The position numbers and the translations under genes were made by a program. Under the pieces are notes generated by a model. The model saw only the letters and a program-made list of their open reading frames with translations, was not told where the DNA came from and did no database searches. A DNA stretch of 64,000 bases, from positions 411,623 through 475,622 of the forward strand of contig NW_022985191.1 in NCBI RefSeq assembly GCF_010093535.1, read 5' to 3'. Origin of the DNA: Lindgomyces ingoldianus. Taxonomy: Eukaryota; Ascomycota; Dothideomycetes; Pleosporales; Lindgomycetaceae. This document shows, in pieces, positions 10,959-22,665 of the stretch; the first letter of the stretch is position 1, and each line of letters begins with the position of its first letter.

Positions 10959-12958
10959 TTAGTTCACCACGACCAAGGGTTTTGGCACTAGCCTCAAACC
11001 CCTTGAGAATAGGTTATTTGGATCATACTTATACTTCAAATCTTCCAATTTCTTCGCATTTCTGCCGTAGATATCAGTCGCAGAAACGTCGAGATCTGAT
11101 TCCCACACATATCAGAAAAAATTCGTTAATCACACCTCCAAAGTGATGGATGAGCAGCACTTACTCGCATAATTCCCATATACACCCACACCCTCCACAC
11201 TCCGGACCTTCTCGTCTTGGACGACGCCGGCGGATTGACTCGCCTTCTTGAGCAGGTTCCTGCTGAAGTCCCGGATTTCTTGATCGAGCGATGGGTCGAA
11301 CCTATAGCCCCAGTCAGCGTGAACATCAGCATCAGAAAGCTTAAGCGCATTCACTATTGAAACAGGGGGTGTGGACCCTCGGGGTCTTACCACTTGAAGC
11401 AAGTAGCAACATTATAATAATCCCCACGATTCGAAAAGGCCATCTCTTCATTCGACACCTCTAATATCTTCGTAAACGGAATTGTCTCAAATAAAATTAA
11501 ACTCTCATTCATACGCTCATGTGAATTCACAAAGTCCAAAAAGTCAGCATGGATGCTTTGCACGAAGGCCGGGTTCAGCGGCAGCTTAAACGCGCCGCCA
11601 CCGAATTGCTTGCGGCCGTCGAAACCAACGGCGTGGTTGAGCAAGCCGTTGAGCTTTTCGTACGGAATCATGGATGTCGTGTTGGCGACAGGGCCGAGAT
11701 TGATCAAATCGGTGAAAAATTCTTGCCCCGCAGATTCGGAACCGTTGTAGAAGACTTGGGCTAGCACGACGGGGGCGTTAGCAGGTGGCGGGGAGGAGAA
11801 ACCCCATAAGAGAGCTTGGTTTCCGTCGCTTGTGGCGTGGAATTTGTTTACAAATCTGACGATTTGAGGGAGTTTGTCAGGGAGAAAGACGAGGGTCTGA
11901 AGTCGGGGGTACAAAGTCAGCACGATTCTTAAAGGCAAATGGTTGGGCACTACTCCTACTTGGTCTATGCAGCGTCCTTCCAAATGCCAATCAAATGGCA
12001 TCTCTCAGACTTTGCAGCAGACTATGGAGTTTGTACCCTGGGAGTTACGTACGCCTGCAAAAACTGGGTCTGGTTGGTCGTAGCCTTGGAATGTGAATGC
12101 GGTGACGACACCGAAGTTTTGGCCTGCACCCCGGACGGCCCAGAAGAGATCAGGGTGGGAGGATTCAGATGCTGTGACAAGTTGGCCGGAAGCGAGGACA
12201 ATTTCAACAGAGATGAGGTTGTCTGAATGATTTGTTAATAGCCTCCGCTTCAAGTTCATGTACAATGGGATGTAAGATACCAATTGTGAGCCCATGCTTC
12301 CCACTCAAGTATCTTGGAGGCATTAGCAAAAAAAGAAATGAGCACATGGAAAAGGGAAACATACCCATACCCTCCTCCCAACGTGAGACCCCCTACACCA
12401 GTATGATTCACCGTCCCCCCAACAGTAGCAAGTCCAAATTTCGCAGCCTCCATATCGACGTCTTCCCAGATGGTCCCGCCTTCTGCTCTAATAGTCTTGG
12501 CTTTGGGATCAACAGCTACTTTCCGCATCTTGGAAAGATCAATAACAAGTCCATCATCAATGGAGCTCGATCCAGACGTGGAATGGCCTCCACCACGGAC
12601 CACAAAGGGAATCTCGTTCGTCTGCGCAAAGTTCAAAGTCTTGCTAATATCGGATGATGAGGTGACTTTCACAACGGCTTGCTAGACATCACATTATCAG
12701 CATCAACACAATTTATCTTCCAGCCATATGAAAATGCAACGAACAGATCAGGGAAGATCTCTTAAGAAATACAATTGAGGTGAGACGTCATGTGCGAAAT
12801 AGATTGAAATAGTTCTCACTCACTGCTTTCTTCTCACAATGCTCACTCCACCTCTTAATACTCTCCGCATATCCTGCACTACCCGGTGTCAAAACCTCAG
12901 CCTCTGATCCCTTTAACTCGTTCTTCAAAATCGCATAAACATCTGGTGTGTTCCCCAT
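10959..12958 (-). CDS. FAD-linked berberine-bridge-type oxidase
   Basis: Seven exons on the minus strand fit: 12824-12958, 12365-12681, 12281-12312, 12053-12222, 11391-11896, 11165-11301 and 10959-11095, about 477 residues. The PCMH FAD-binding domain is clear: [13 protein letters not shown] supplies the histidine expected to bind FAD covalently, then [19 protein letters not shown], and [13 protein letters not shown]. The C-terminal BBE block is [13 protein letters not shown]. The cysteine that gives a second FAD link in many BBE enzymes would lie just after GGT, and here the residue is Val. Mono-covalent FAD is therefore inferred. No obvious signal peptide, so it is probably intracellular. 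Exon 3 is only 32 nt ([10 protein letters not shown]). The family oxidises alcohols, amines or sugars, often in secondary metabolism; no substrate can be given. Confidence 0.9.
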
Positions 12959-13688
12959 GTTGGATCCCTGACTTCTTTATCTGAGCGTACGGAGGGGTAA
13001 CCAAGACCAGTGACGAAGCTCGAAGTTGCTGGTTCGAGAGAGGTATCTAGGAGGAAAAGACAATACCTTGACAGCTTGAAGTCTATGGATTAGTGCTTGC
13101 CTAAACTGGAGATGTTGTGGCCTGTGGTCTGAAATAGGATAGCTTTAGCGAATGGTGCTCATTCTTTGTCTCTCAGCTCTTGTCCAGACGATGTGTTTTT
13201 CGTCCTTTACCATAGAAAACAGGCAAAGTCCCACTTAAATACTTGCAGCCTGTCTCAAAACCCGCAATGGATGTGATCGCTCTAGTCTCAGCTCTTGCTA
13301 GTGTTGCGTAAAAGTCGATCGAATCCAGGAAAGTGAGCTATCGAGAATGCAACGCTGAAGCAAATTAAGAGGGAGATGCGAGCCTCAACCGAGGCTAAAT
13401 AACTAAGGCTGATCAGCTCGCTTAAACCCCTTCCACAGAGGTAAGCTTGATGAGAAATGCAAGACTTATTTTAGGCTTGAGTCTTGTCAAATCTAGCCCG
13501 TTAGTGTTTCGCACGTGGACAGATTGACGGAGGTGAATTGTCTCGATTCATCTGTCGTCGAGTTGGGGTATTTTGTCGTGTAGTTATACATATCGGAGGT
13601 TGTACCAGATCCCCCAGAAAACACTGCCCAATGCTAGAAAGTTGTTGTACAAGCGTCGCTCAACCTACATGTATTTCGTACATTTCAT
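12959..13688. other. Intergenic region
   Basis: Promoter side of the flavin oxidase and the 3' flank of Rsm22. Short frames at 13538-13878 are shadows or noise. Nothing else was seen. Confidence 0.4.
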
Positions 13689-16076
13689 TCATTCATCCAA
13701 AATATCCGAGGGTTTCTGCTTCCTTCCTTTTCTACCTCTACTTCCTCTGATCTTCCTATCTTGGCTATATCGCCCATCGGTCTTAGCCCGCATGCCCGCA
13801 AAACCACTATCACCAATGTCAACCTCGATAATTTGCTTATTCGGTACCTTGATCCTCCTCCCCTTCTTATCGATCTGATCTCGAGGCTTGCCTAGCCTGA
13901 TATTCTTCGGAATCCTGGTCTTCGCGCCCAATGCCCACAAGTCTCCCCAACGAGCCTTTCGAGCGTCGCGGAAAGCTTGCTTGCTAAAGCTGCGAGGCAC
14001 TGTCCATCGCTCGAGCTTGCCAGCCGGCGTGCAGACGTCTAGAAGTATATGGCCTCTACGCTTTAAAGCGGGGAGTATCATACGAGGGAGGGTAAGAGGA
14101 TTAACATCGGCAGGAGTTCGGAGCTCGTCTTCTGAGTTCCACTCGTGTCCTCCGAAGGCCTCTTTCGTAACTTCCTCATCCTGGACAACACCCTGGCCAA
14201 GAGGGTCGTGAAGCGGATTCCGTTGGTCCCGGCCGCGTTGTACGGCAAGGTAGCTGAACTGGACATCCTCGTGGTTGCGATCTGTTGCATTAAGAATCCT
14301 CTGGAGGTAAGGTGGGCGAATATATCGCTGGCTAAAGAAACACAAATCCTTTCTCCCTGTACTAATACCAGGCGTGAGGTACATAGGGCATTTGCTGTGG
14401 TTCGTGCAGGGGGCGATGATCATACCCGTGTCCTTTGTGACGAATCTTGTATCATCGCCATTGTCTGTGGTCTGCTTCTCGATGGGAATCTCAACCTCAG
14501 TCGAGTCCGGCGATGATATGTGCTTATCTAGGAGATGCTCGCGTGCGGCAGCGATGACTTCGAACCCACGGGGCAACCCCTTCTCAAGAAGTATTAACAC
14601 TCCCCCTTTTGGATTCAAAAGTGACCAGTATTTGTCGACTTGCTCTTTGCGCAGATATTCCTGCTTTATTGGCCACAGAGTATGAGGCGCGATGATAACA
14701 TCGTAAAGTTTACGTGGCTGCTGGGGATTCAGTTCCTCTCCAGCTTGAACTAGATCCGGTAGCCGTGGTATGAAGGTGGTGTTTTCTAGAAGTCGGCTGG
14801 AACGATGTCGTAGAGCGTCAGACCCGGTTAGAACTGTTGCTTTGCCCAAAGGGACAGAGCCATGGGAAGTCGCACCACTATCCTCGTGCATTCGGTGCCA
14901 TTCTGCCCTAAGGACCTCATGCCACGCTATAACTCCCGCTCCGCCTGATCCGGCATCAAGTATCATGGGACCTCCTTTCTTTTCTAGTAAACGCTCCATC
15001 CATGGCGTACCAAGTCGACGTCGCACCTCCACCAGTGTACTCGTCACAGTGGAATATGTCCCAGCCATTACAGCAGCCATATAAACATCCCCTTCAATAT
15101 TTCCCCATTCTGCTTGTGAAGGATCAAGGGGAATTGGCTTCTGTTCCTTCCCCAAGTGTGCCGCTGCGGTTGTTGCCGAGTGAGGTAAGCCTTCGCCGCC
15201 AAATATCCGACGCGCGGATTCAGCTAAGTGTTTGTGGTTTGTTCGGGTTAAAAGTTCTGTTACAGGATCGACAAAGCATTCTTTGGGCAGGAATACGGTT
15301 GAGGGCGACGGGGCGAACCGGCCTGCAATTGTTAAGGGATGAGCCCTCATGAAGTCCTCATCTTCGGCGTCTTCTGCGTCCTCGTAGTCCCTCTCATGCA
15401 GAGCACTGCTCCTCTCGTAGACCTCCTGATGATAAATTTCCGCCCTCTCCTCTCGTACTTCTTCCCATTTAGTCTCTGTCATTGTGTCCGCCTCTTTAGG
15501 CTCTGCATCTAGGTCTGTTTTCTTTTCAAGCGCTTCTTCTGGCTCTTCGGCCATCTCCACTTCCTCGAGCTCTCCATCTTCACCTTGTCTCAGCAACACG
15601 GGCGATCCGTCAGGTAGCTCCGCCTCAAACACCTTCTCTTCTTGAATGCTAAATTCCTCCAAGTCTTCTGCTTTGTCTACAAAAATAGGCGTGCCATACA
15701 GCCTCTCATATACAGTATATTCAGTATCATCCAGATACCCTCGAGGTAGCGCATCGCCGAACAATTGCCTTGCCCTTCGAACCGATTCTTCAATGTTTGT
15801 AGGCTGGATGGGACGAGTATCGAGGCGTTTCGGGAGCTCTAACGTCTTGGCCGCAGTCTCTCGATTTCCATTGTACCGGTTTCCTGTTGTGGAAAAGGCT
15901 CTCCGCTGCGAGAAAGTGCATATACTGCGTGTTAAGGCGCTCGCACAAGTGTTTCTTGAAGGTTGTAGAACATGGGCCCTTGCCGCAGGGTGGACGCTGC
16001 GCACTTGAGGGGCTAGCTTAAGTCTGCATGACAAACAGATTGAACAGATTGATGAGAAGCATCTCACCGTGAGCAT
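13689..16076 (-). CDS. RSM22: Mitochondrial ribosome small-subunit protein Rsm22, methyltransferase-like
   Basis: A long minus-strand frame (about 780-790 residues) starts at the ATG at 16076; a longer frame starts with TTG and is not used. A 51-nt in-frame intron at about 16017-16067 is likely (GTGAGA donor, TTAAG acceptor); removal joins MLT to LAPQVRSVHP and gives an Arg/Ser-rich mitochondrial presequence. Central features are those of Rsm22: ILDAGSGGAGVIAWHEVL (SAM-binding-like loop), DVIIAPHTLWPI and GGVLILLEKGLPRGFE. A cysteine group follows in CTNHSKCPMY and DLCFFSQRYIRPPY, which matches the Fe-S cluster cysteines of the family. Rsm22 acts in assembly of the mitochondrial small ribosomal subunit. 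The C-terminus is basic. Confidence 0.92.
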   Translation of the reverse strand: MLTVRCFSSICSICLSCRLKLAPQVRSVHPAARAHVLQPSRNTCASALTRSICTFSQRRAFSTTGNRYNGNRETAAKTLELPKRLDTRPIQPTNIEESVRRARQLFGDALPRGYLDDTEYTVYERLYGTPIFVDKAEDLEEFSIQEEKVFEAELPDGSPVLLRQGEDGELEEVEMAEEPEEALEKKTDLDAEPKEADTMTETKWEEVREERAEIYHQEVYERSSALHERDYEDAEDAEDEDFMRAHPLTIAGRFAPSPSTVFLPKECFVDPVTELLTRTNHKHLAESARRIFGGEGLPHSATTAAAHLGKEQKPIPLDPSQAEWGNIEGDVYMAAVMAGTYSTVTSTLVEVRRRLGTPWMERLLEKKGGPMILDAGSGGAGVIAWHEVLRAEWHRMHEDSGATSHGSVPLGKATVLTGSDALRHRSSRLLENTTFIPRLPDLVQAGEELNPQQPRKLYDVIIAPHTLWPIKQEYLRKEQVDKYWSLLNPKGGVLILLEKGLPRGFEVIAAAREHLLDKHISSPDSTEVEIPIEKQTTDNGDDTRFVTKDTGMIIAPCTNHSKCPMYLTPGISTGRKDLCFFSQRYIRPPYLQRILNATDRNHEDVQFSYLAVQRGRDQRNPLHDPLGQGVVQDEEVTKEAFGGHEWNSEDELRTPADVNPLTLPRMILPALKRRGHILLDVCTPAGKLERWTVPRSFSKQAFRDARKARWGDLWALGAKTRIPKNIRLGKPRDQIDKKGRRIKVPNKQIIEVDIGDSGFAGMRAKTDGRYSQDRKIRGSRGRKGRKQKPSDILDE

Positions 16077-17141
16077 GATCAGAATGGCCGTGGGGATCTT
16101 GAAGTTGGCTTGCAATTATTGAAAGTTCAAGCCGGAAGAAGAAAAGTTGTCTGTCTGGGGATTTGCGCTAAGCCGCTTCCGGGTCGCAACCTTAGCCAAT
16201 CACAATTTGGCCGGAATCATCAAATGCTGTCTAATATCACACAGGTCCACCGCCTGAGGATCTCGCTCCGTTCCTTGTTCAAAGAGAGTGCAGTGTATGC
16301 TTCACTCATGCTTGACAAACCAGAGATTTTGCAAAAGGCCCTTTTTTCTAAGGAAAATCGTGACGTGTAACCCAAAGCAAACTATCTACTACCCCCTTCA
16401 ACCTAACCATCCCGTGGACCACGAAGGTAGCGTGCTAGATTTTCCCACTTCCCCAGAAGCGGCCCTAGAGCTCCTCCCATTGTGTCAGTACAATTACCTA
16501 GCTGCTCGCCATTGTGATCCACCTTCCTCTGCCTACCAAAAGTCACCACCTCACCCCTCCTCCATTCATATTTCAATTTAGTTATGTCCGTCCCCTTAGA
16601 TGTCTGAAAACCTCCCCAGTCGCTGGTAGACCATGCCATGGAGGGATGAAACGTACGGGGGAGCGGTTCGAGCCAAAAAAAAATGCAGAAAACACAGGGC
16701 AGGGGGTGGATTAGTGTGAGTGGAGCGCCGAAAACAAAAGCCAATGATCTTCCCGGGACGGTGTCCAGTAAAACTGTGGTCTGATTCCTAGGGGTTGTGC
16801 AGAGTGTCTTAAGTGGTTGACCGTCGCATTATGCAAGCCGTGAAGCTGGTCCGCAATTGAGAGACAGTTAAGGACAAATCCAGACTTGAACCGCAAACTG
16901 CTCAACACCCGAGACCGTGGTAAGCGAGGACATCGAATAGTCGTAGCCAGGTCCTATTGAAGGGAATCGACAAGCAAGAGCCCGAGTATTGATCAATGGG
17001 GAACCGGCTGCCGTCCAATGGAGTAGCAGGACGGCACTGCCGCGTTTCCCAAGCATTGACTGAGAGAGTGGAGTCGTGTAGTACAGCCCGACGTCCACGA
17101 AAAAGAGTTTGGAGATGCCGAATCACGAGCCGCATCAAGAA
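16077..17141. other. Intergenic region
   Basis: Just over 1 kb between the Rsm22 start and the kinase 3' end. Frames at 16110-17138 on both strands are short and match no family. Nothing firm was seen. Confidence 0.45.
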
Positions 17142-18566
17142 TCAGTAGCCGCCAGTTGCATACTGATCCCCACCGCCACGCTTTGACGAACGAAGCTGCC
17201 TGAACATTGAAAATAGAGGTTAGTAAGGTCTGAAGATGGCATCCCCCCGCGCCAAGCGTTATGATCGAACACTAAACGCAGAGGAGAGGAGTCCCTTACA
17301 AGGATCAGATGTGTCGAAACTCACATTCCGGTGCCCTCTTGACGTGCATTGACAGGACCACGCTTTGTGGTAGCGGCCGTAGTACCAGCATTGGCAGCGT
17401 TGGTGGTGGTGACGTGACGGCCACGACCAGTCTTGTCGTCTTCCTCTCCCGCGCCTTGATTTCCGGCAGCCTGAGCAATGGCCTGGGCGTTCTTTTGGTA
17501 CTTGTAGACCGTCCAGTCGAAGACGTAGTCATACTGGAAGCCCTCACGAACGAAGAGATCGCGGAAGATCTTGCGGAGGTAAGAATAGTCGGGCTTGTCA
17601 TCGAAGCGGAGGGAGCGCGTGTAATTAAGGTAGATGGCAAACTCGTTGGGGAAGCCACGACAAAGGACCTCGGTAGGAGTGGTCATCTTCTTCTCCATGA
17701 TGCGGTCGTACTTTTGCTTCTTCGTCGCAGCCTTGAGGCCTTGCCAGGGGAGGGATCCACGGCAGAAATAGAGCATGACATATCCAAGAGACTCCATATC
17801 ATCACGGCGAGATTGTTCTAGGGGTGATCAGCATCCAGATAGGGGCTCCTAGAGGAGAATTTGCTTACCAACTCCCAAGTGAGTGTTGATACTAGCATAA
17901 CGGGCAGTACCAGTCAGGTTCTTGTTCTCACGGTACGGGATGTGGAAGTGAGTCTTCGGGTCTCGGTACTTCTTGGCCAGACCAAAATCAATCACGTTGA
18001 CCTGGTTTCCACGCTTACCGATGCCCATGAGGAAGTTGTCCGGCTTAATATCACGGTGGATGAAGGACTTGGCATGGATGTACTCAATGCGGGAGATGAG
18101 CTGATCAGCAAGGAGGAGCACAGTCTTGAGGGAGAATTTACGGTTGCAGAAGTTGAAGAGATCCTCCAGACTAGGGCCGAGGAGGTCCAAAACCATGGCA
18201 TTGTAGTCACATTCAGTTCCGAACCAGCGTACGAATGGAATACCGACCCCACCGGCGAGGGACTTGTAGACGCGAGCCTCATACTCAAGCTGCGGGTGCT
18301 TGGCCTTGACGCTCTCGAGCTTGATGGCGATCTCCTCACCTGAGATGATGTTGGTGCCTGTGCCAGAGTTAGATGGACGTGACGAGACGGGATTTAACGT
18401 GTCCATACCGAGGTAGATATCACCAAAACTACCGCTGCCAATCTTTCGTCCGATGCGGTACTTGTTGCCGACGCGAAGATCCTGTGGAGAGTCAGTCGAG
18501 TTCGTGGACGTGGTGGTTTGGGGGTGCTTTCACGGAAGGCGGGGCTGCGCGTACCATTGTCGTCAT
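17142..18566 (-). CDS. ckiA: Casein kinase I (Hrr25/CK1 delta-epsilon type)
   Basis: Five exons fit: 18555-18566, 18409-18481, 17869-18357, 17325-17817 and 17142-17199, giving 374 residues. The first coding exon is only 12 nt (MTTM) and joins to [20 protein letters not shown]. The intron at 18358-18408 is 51 nt with no stop, so an unspliced reading adds 17 false residues to the kinase N-lobe. Kinase features: GSGSFGD loop, AIKLES lysine, HRDIKPDN catalytic loop, DFGLAKKY, and the CK1-specific [16 protein letters not shown]. The C-terminal tail is low-complexity (TTTNAANAGTTAATT) and basic, and the last exon adds [19 protein letters not shown]1 kinases of this class act in DNA repair, endocytosis, ribosome maturation and polarity, and are usually essential. 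Confidence 0.95.
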
Positions 18567-21306
18567 GCTTGGAATGGGTTCAACCTAAAGGAGGCTGTCC
18601 TGTTGTGGAGGTGGGTAGTTGTTGTAAAGGGTTGGTGGGGTGCAGGAATATTGGTGTTGGGATGTTCAGCCTGGTTCGGGAGCTCCGGTCAGTGAGGCTT
18701 TGCCAACAAGGCGGTGTGTAAGCAGGAGAGAATCGGCAAGCAGCCGGACAACAAGAGGTGGAGAGAGAGTGGAGAGAGAGGGGGGAGTAATAAGGGGTGC
18801 GAGGCAGTGTGGACTGAGGAAATAAATAGACAGCGTTGTGGTGAGGGTGAAAGGCTGGAGGCCGGCAGCTGGGCGTGACTTACAGGGCTTGAAGGGGAAG
18901 AGGCCCGACGGGTAACAGCACCGTAGACACTTGGGAGAGGCACAGGCGTGAAAATGTTTGCTGCAAGGGGGCAGGAGGCTCAAAGACAACCGCTGCACGC
19001 TACAAAGACTGCAAACGACCCTAGGACTTGTCACTCAGGGTGGAGAGCGTGAAGGCGCTGGAGAGGATGAGGAGAGTGGAAGGTGAGGGTTTCGTATCCC
19101 AGGCTAGAGGGGGAGGCTATTTCCGACTGCCAAGGCCGTCTTAATAAGCGAAGAACGAGAGTGAAAGACCGACCCATCAACTACGACTTACCCGTGCCCT
19201 GCCTAATTGGTGTTTGGCCGCGAAAGGGACGCTGTTTCGAGCACTGCGGCGTCGTCTGGCAGCCATGTCGCTCTGTCTGCTCGGAGAAATTGCCGCACGG
19301 CGTTTCAGACGCGCCGTCAACTTGCCAGACCATGTCGCAGTCCTCCAGCTGAGTCTCCCGTCACCTGCCCAGCGCTGCCCCTTCTGCCCCTTCCGCCCCT
19401 TTACTGCGTATGCGAGCCTTTCGCCTCGTTCAACATGTCACGTTGTCCAGCATGCCTCATCTCAGGCACTGGAGCTGCAATCTGCCCGAAACAGGGAAGA
19501 CTGATCGGTGGACCAGGAATCCTGTGTGCTTTCCAAGGTTGCGTCTTCGCCGACCGCCGTCGACCCATGCGTGCGCGCTTTGGGCTGAGAGGTCTGGAGC
19601 CTTGGGTAGGACCATCGCTGGCGCGGCTATTTCAAGCCACAAACATAAGTGTCTGAGGCGATCTTCTGGGCGAGGGGACTCGATTTAAGCTCATCCAAGA
19701 TCCTTCGGAACCGGCCCAGTCAGCTCCAGAGCTCAAAGCGTACATTCATCTGGGATCGGACAACCGAAACTGCACTGCAGTCTGTAGCAGGAACAACATG
19801 AAGCACAGGTCAAAAAAAGCTCCACATGTGCGCACCCAGCTCGGCAGATTTGAAAATCCATCGGATACATAGGTGGCCTGACCAGAAAATAGCTACAAGC
19901 AGTGTTGACGAGCTGCCGCCCATGAAAGATCATCGGTGTTCTGCCAGCCTTTAATCTCGCTCGGAAAACCCGAGTGCCATAATCAATTCCATTTACCCCA
20001 CACATCTCCGAAAGCCTTTGGATTCGAATACATTCCATCACAACGTGAAATTATAAACAACTCGCTGGCCGAGTTTCAGTCTGAGTCTTTGTGTCCTTCC
20101 GAAGAGGTGTTTCCGGATTAGGCAAATTAGAGACGCTAGTGATACCTCCATGCCACATATGTTAAACATGAGCACTCAATGTTCCCAGAGTCTTCATATT
20201 ACGAATCAGACTAAGCATGAGCAGGCATTATTCGCTCATTCTCACCCGAAGCACATGGATTCTGAACGAGCCACAAGTCTACACGTGTCCTGCATCCGAA
20301 CTCCCGCAACGTCACGAGCAGCTCTCCCCACCCTTCCCAATCACATCTTCAAGGAGCTACCCCACTGGTTAGGCCAAATTTGACATGTGGTCAGCGTGCC
20401 AAAATGAATGAAGAAAGTGTTCCAAAAACTTTCGCCTTGCAGGCTCGAGCAGTTCACAGATTCGCGGCCCGTACCGATGTTCTCGCGTCCGGGCGAATCG
20501 GTCATTCATGGATAGGGCTGGAAATGGCTTCATCGGGGGACATGGATTGGGCCTGGCTTCGCTCTGCCGAGCCACAGCCTTGTCGTGGGACACATTCTCC
20601 GGTCTTGGAATCATATTTGTGTTTACCCAAGTAGAACAAGGCGAAAAGTTGTCCTGCATACACGTACATGGTAGTGAGAGGATGCTCTTGCTTCAGGAGA
20701 GGCCGATTAAGTAGACCGCGCCTTTTCTCGTCGTTTTTCCATACTGTGGTCCTAAAATCTGTTATTCAATGCAGTTACAACCCTGAAAGGAACCCCTGAA
20801 AAAGCGGAAAACGAATCAGATGAGTAACTCCCGGGTTGTGTCGAACATTTTCATACAGCGTACAGGTTAGTTGCTTTGTTATACTTGTGTATCCGTACGC
20901 TATAGGGACGCTCATGAGAGAATATTTGGGATTCAAATGTGTTGCAGATTCCAGGGCAGAGTCCAGATGGCTGAGGTTGTTGAGGTTTGAATCGCATGTT
21001 CCACCGGATGGAACTTGTTGGGATTCGAAGGTTCAATTGAATGAACCAAAACAATAGTTAATAGGTTCCTCGGTTGTCGTGAGTCGAGATATGCATCCCG
21101 TAACGGGATTCAACAGTGAGGTGCGTGTGCGGAAGATGAATGTGATTTGGTCGGATAGTTCTATACAGCCATCTGAGCGTTTGCAAGTTTGTATGTTCGC
21201 CCGTTTGCATCCTAGCCCCAGCCGCCACCCCTACAGCTATTGTACATTGCATCCCACTACGCTCATATCCTCACCCCGCTGACATCCCTGTCAGTCGAAG
21301 CGGCAT
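18567..21306. other. Long gene-poor stretch upstream of the kinase
   Basis: About 2.7 kb without a supported gene. The first kilobase is presumably the leader and promoter of the kinase. Frames at 19083-19688 and 19733-20714 overlap on several strands, have no conserved block and are probably chance. The last part is the 3' flank of ATP18. A long non-coding RNA cannot be excluded. Confidence 0.45.
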
Positions 21307-21767
21307 TTAGTGACTGCTGGCGGACTTGTTCTTCAACGCCGGGTTTCGCGGGTCGTTCTTGTATTCATCGCCTAGGGGATAACAATTAGCGTGGTGGCAT
21401 ATCGTGGGGCATTTGTGGGTCGTATTGAGCATTTATGTATGGCGAGCGAGGGGACTAACTGGATGCCAATGCATTCGCGAAGGAGTTGACCCCGTAGAGG
21501 ATGACAAGGCCTGTAGGGTATGGTTAGCTATCTCCCTCAACCCGAAGCTTCTCTAATTGCATCCTCATCGAGCATCATGCTCATTGTTTATTCAGAGATT
21601 AATATTTGAAGTCCGCAACATACCGGAGATATAGAATGGGGCCATTGGCCGAGCTATGATTGACATCCGTTAGCAATCCCGTTCGCTTTGTGTTTCGTCT
21701 TCGATCGCCATTTGGGGGCCATTGACGTACCAACCTGCGCTGGGAATTTCTTGCCAAGGAGAGACAT
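21307..21767 (-). CDS. ATP18: ATP synthase subunit j (Atp18)
   Basis: Four very small exons on the minus strand fit with exact phases: 21731-21767, 21624-21653, 21460-21510 and 21307-21371, giving only 60 residues. The product starts MSLLGKKFPAQVARPMAPFY, crosses the membrane once with LVILYGVNSFANALAS and ends DEYKNDPRNPALKNKSASSH. This matches fungal subunit j (Atp18), a single-pass protein in the membrane sector of mitochondrial F1Fo-ATP synthase that supports dimer formation. Each of the three introns would defeat simple frame calling. It is transcribed divergently from SPC19, 271 bp away. Confidence 0.93.
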
Positions 21768-22038
21768 GCTGACGAGCGATTGAGTTGAGGTGGCTTGTGT
21801 AGTTGCAGCTGTTCAGTGAGGTTGAAGGACGACGAGAGCTTTGCGAAGGTTTCGGTGAAGATTCAAGCCAGCGCCAAGATTAACCGTTGCCGAAGTAGAA
21901 CCGGCGGCGCGGAGGGATGGAAGGGAGCTTAGAAGGTAAACACTTGGGGGTGACGACGGGACAACCACCCAAATTCCCCCGAGCACCACCAATACTCGCT
22001 CATTTGACACTAAAGCGATTGGTACGCCCACAAACATC
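21768..22038. promoter_or_regulatory. Shared divergent promoter of ATP18 and SPC19
   Basis: Only 271 bp separate the two start codons, so both promoters must lie here or overlap the 5' leaders. No TATA-like box is obvious on either side. Confidence 0.6.
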
Positions 22039-22665
22039 ATGGCATCCTCTTTGGAGGGCTGTGTATCCGCCTTGCGCAATAGCATGCAGCTGCTAGACTC
22101 GTCGATTGGAATTCTTGATGACGGCGTCAACGATTTTCCACGCCTGGCCAAGGTGCTACAGACCGCAAGGGTATGTGAATTGTTCCTCCACAGTGTCTGA
22201 CATGAAGTTTATGCATTGTACAACATATTCAACGCTGCAACTGACCACTCCTAGCACTTCGAACTAATATCTGAGCCCGATCTCCAAGCTGCACAGTCTG
22301 CATTGCTCTCCGAAATCCGGCCCGAAGTCGAAAACCTCCTCCAGCGCGTTTCAAACCATCTCGATAAGCTTGAACGGCGTGAGCAATCCCTGGTTGCGAA
22401 ATGCGATTTGAACGAGGGTCGACTCTCCCGAGACAGTACTGGCGTCTCCGCCTTTCGTCCGAGTAGCAGGTCAAGCCAGACACGGAAAGCTGGAGAAGAG
22501 GGAGGGAAAGCTATCAGTGCTTTGCAGGAGTTGAAGTACAAGCAGCTGCGGCAAAAGAAGCAGAGGCTAAGCTATGCAGTGGAAACGCTAGAGTTACAGG
22601 CGAAACAGAGGGAGAGGCAGTTACGCATGAGTATGGCCGCACCGCAGCAGTTCTTTGACGATTAA
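22039..22665 (+). CDS. SPC19: DASH complex subunit Spc19
   Basis: Two exons, 22039-22170 and 22255-22665, give 180 residues. The N-terminus MASSLEGCVSALRNSMQLLD followed by FPRLAKVLQTAR and, across the intron, HFELISEPDLQAAQSALL and EIRPEVENLL is the conserved Spc19 core. Downstream come heptad-like coiled-coil segments (LERREQSLVAKCDL and KQLRQKKQRLSYAVETLELQ). The DASH/Dam1 complex couples kinetochores to microtubule plus ends; Spc19 is one of its ten subunits and acts in the nucleus on spindles. The 84-nt intron is a little longer than most here. Confidence 0.9.

Noticed and set aside
13888..15352. Several plus-strand frames of 100-120 codons
   Set aside because: They lie opposite the intact RSM22 frame and follow its codon structure.
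17309..18343. Plus-strand frames of 160-170 codons opposite the kinase
   Set aside because: They are antisense shadows of strongly conserved kinase exons.
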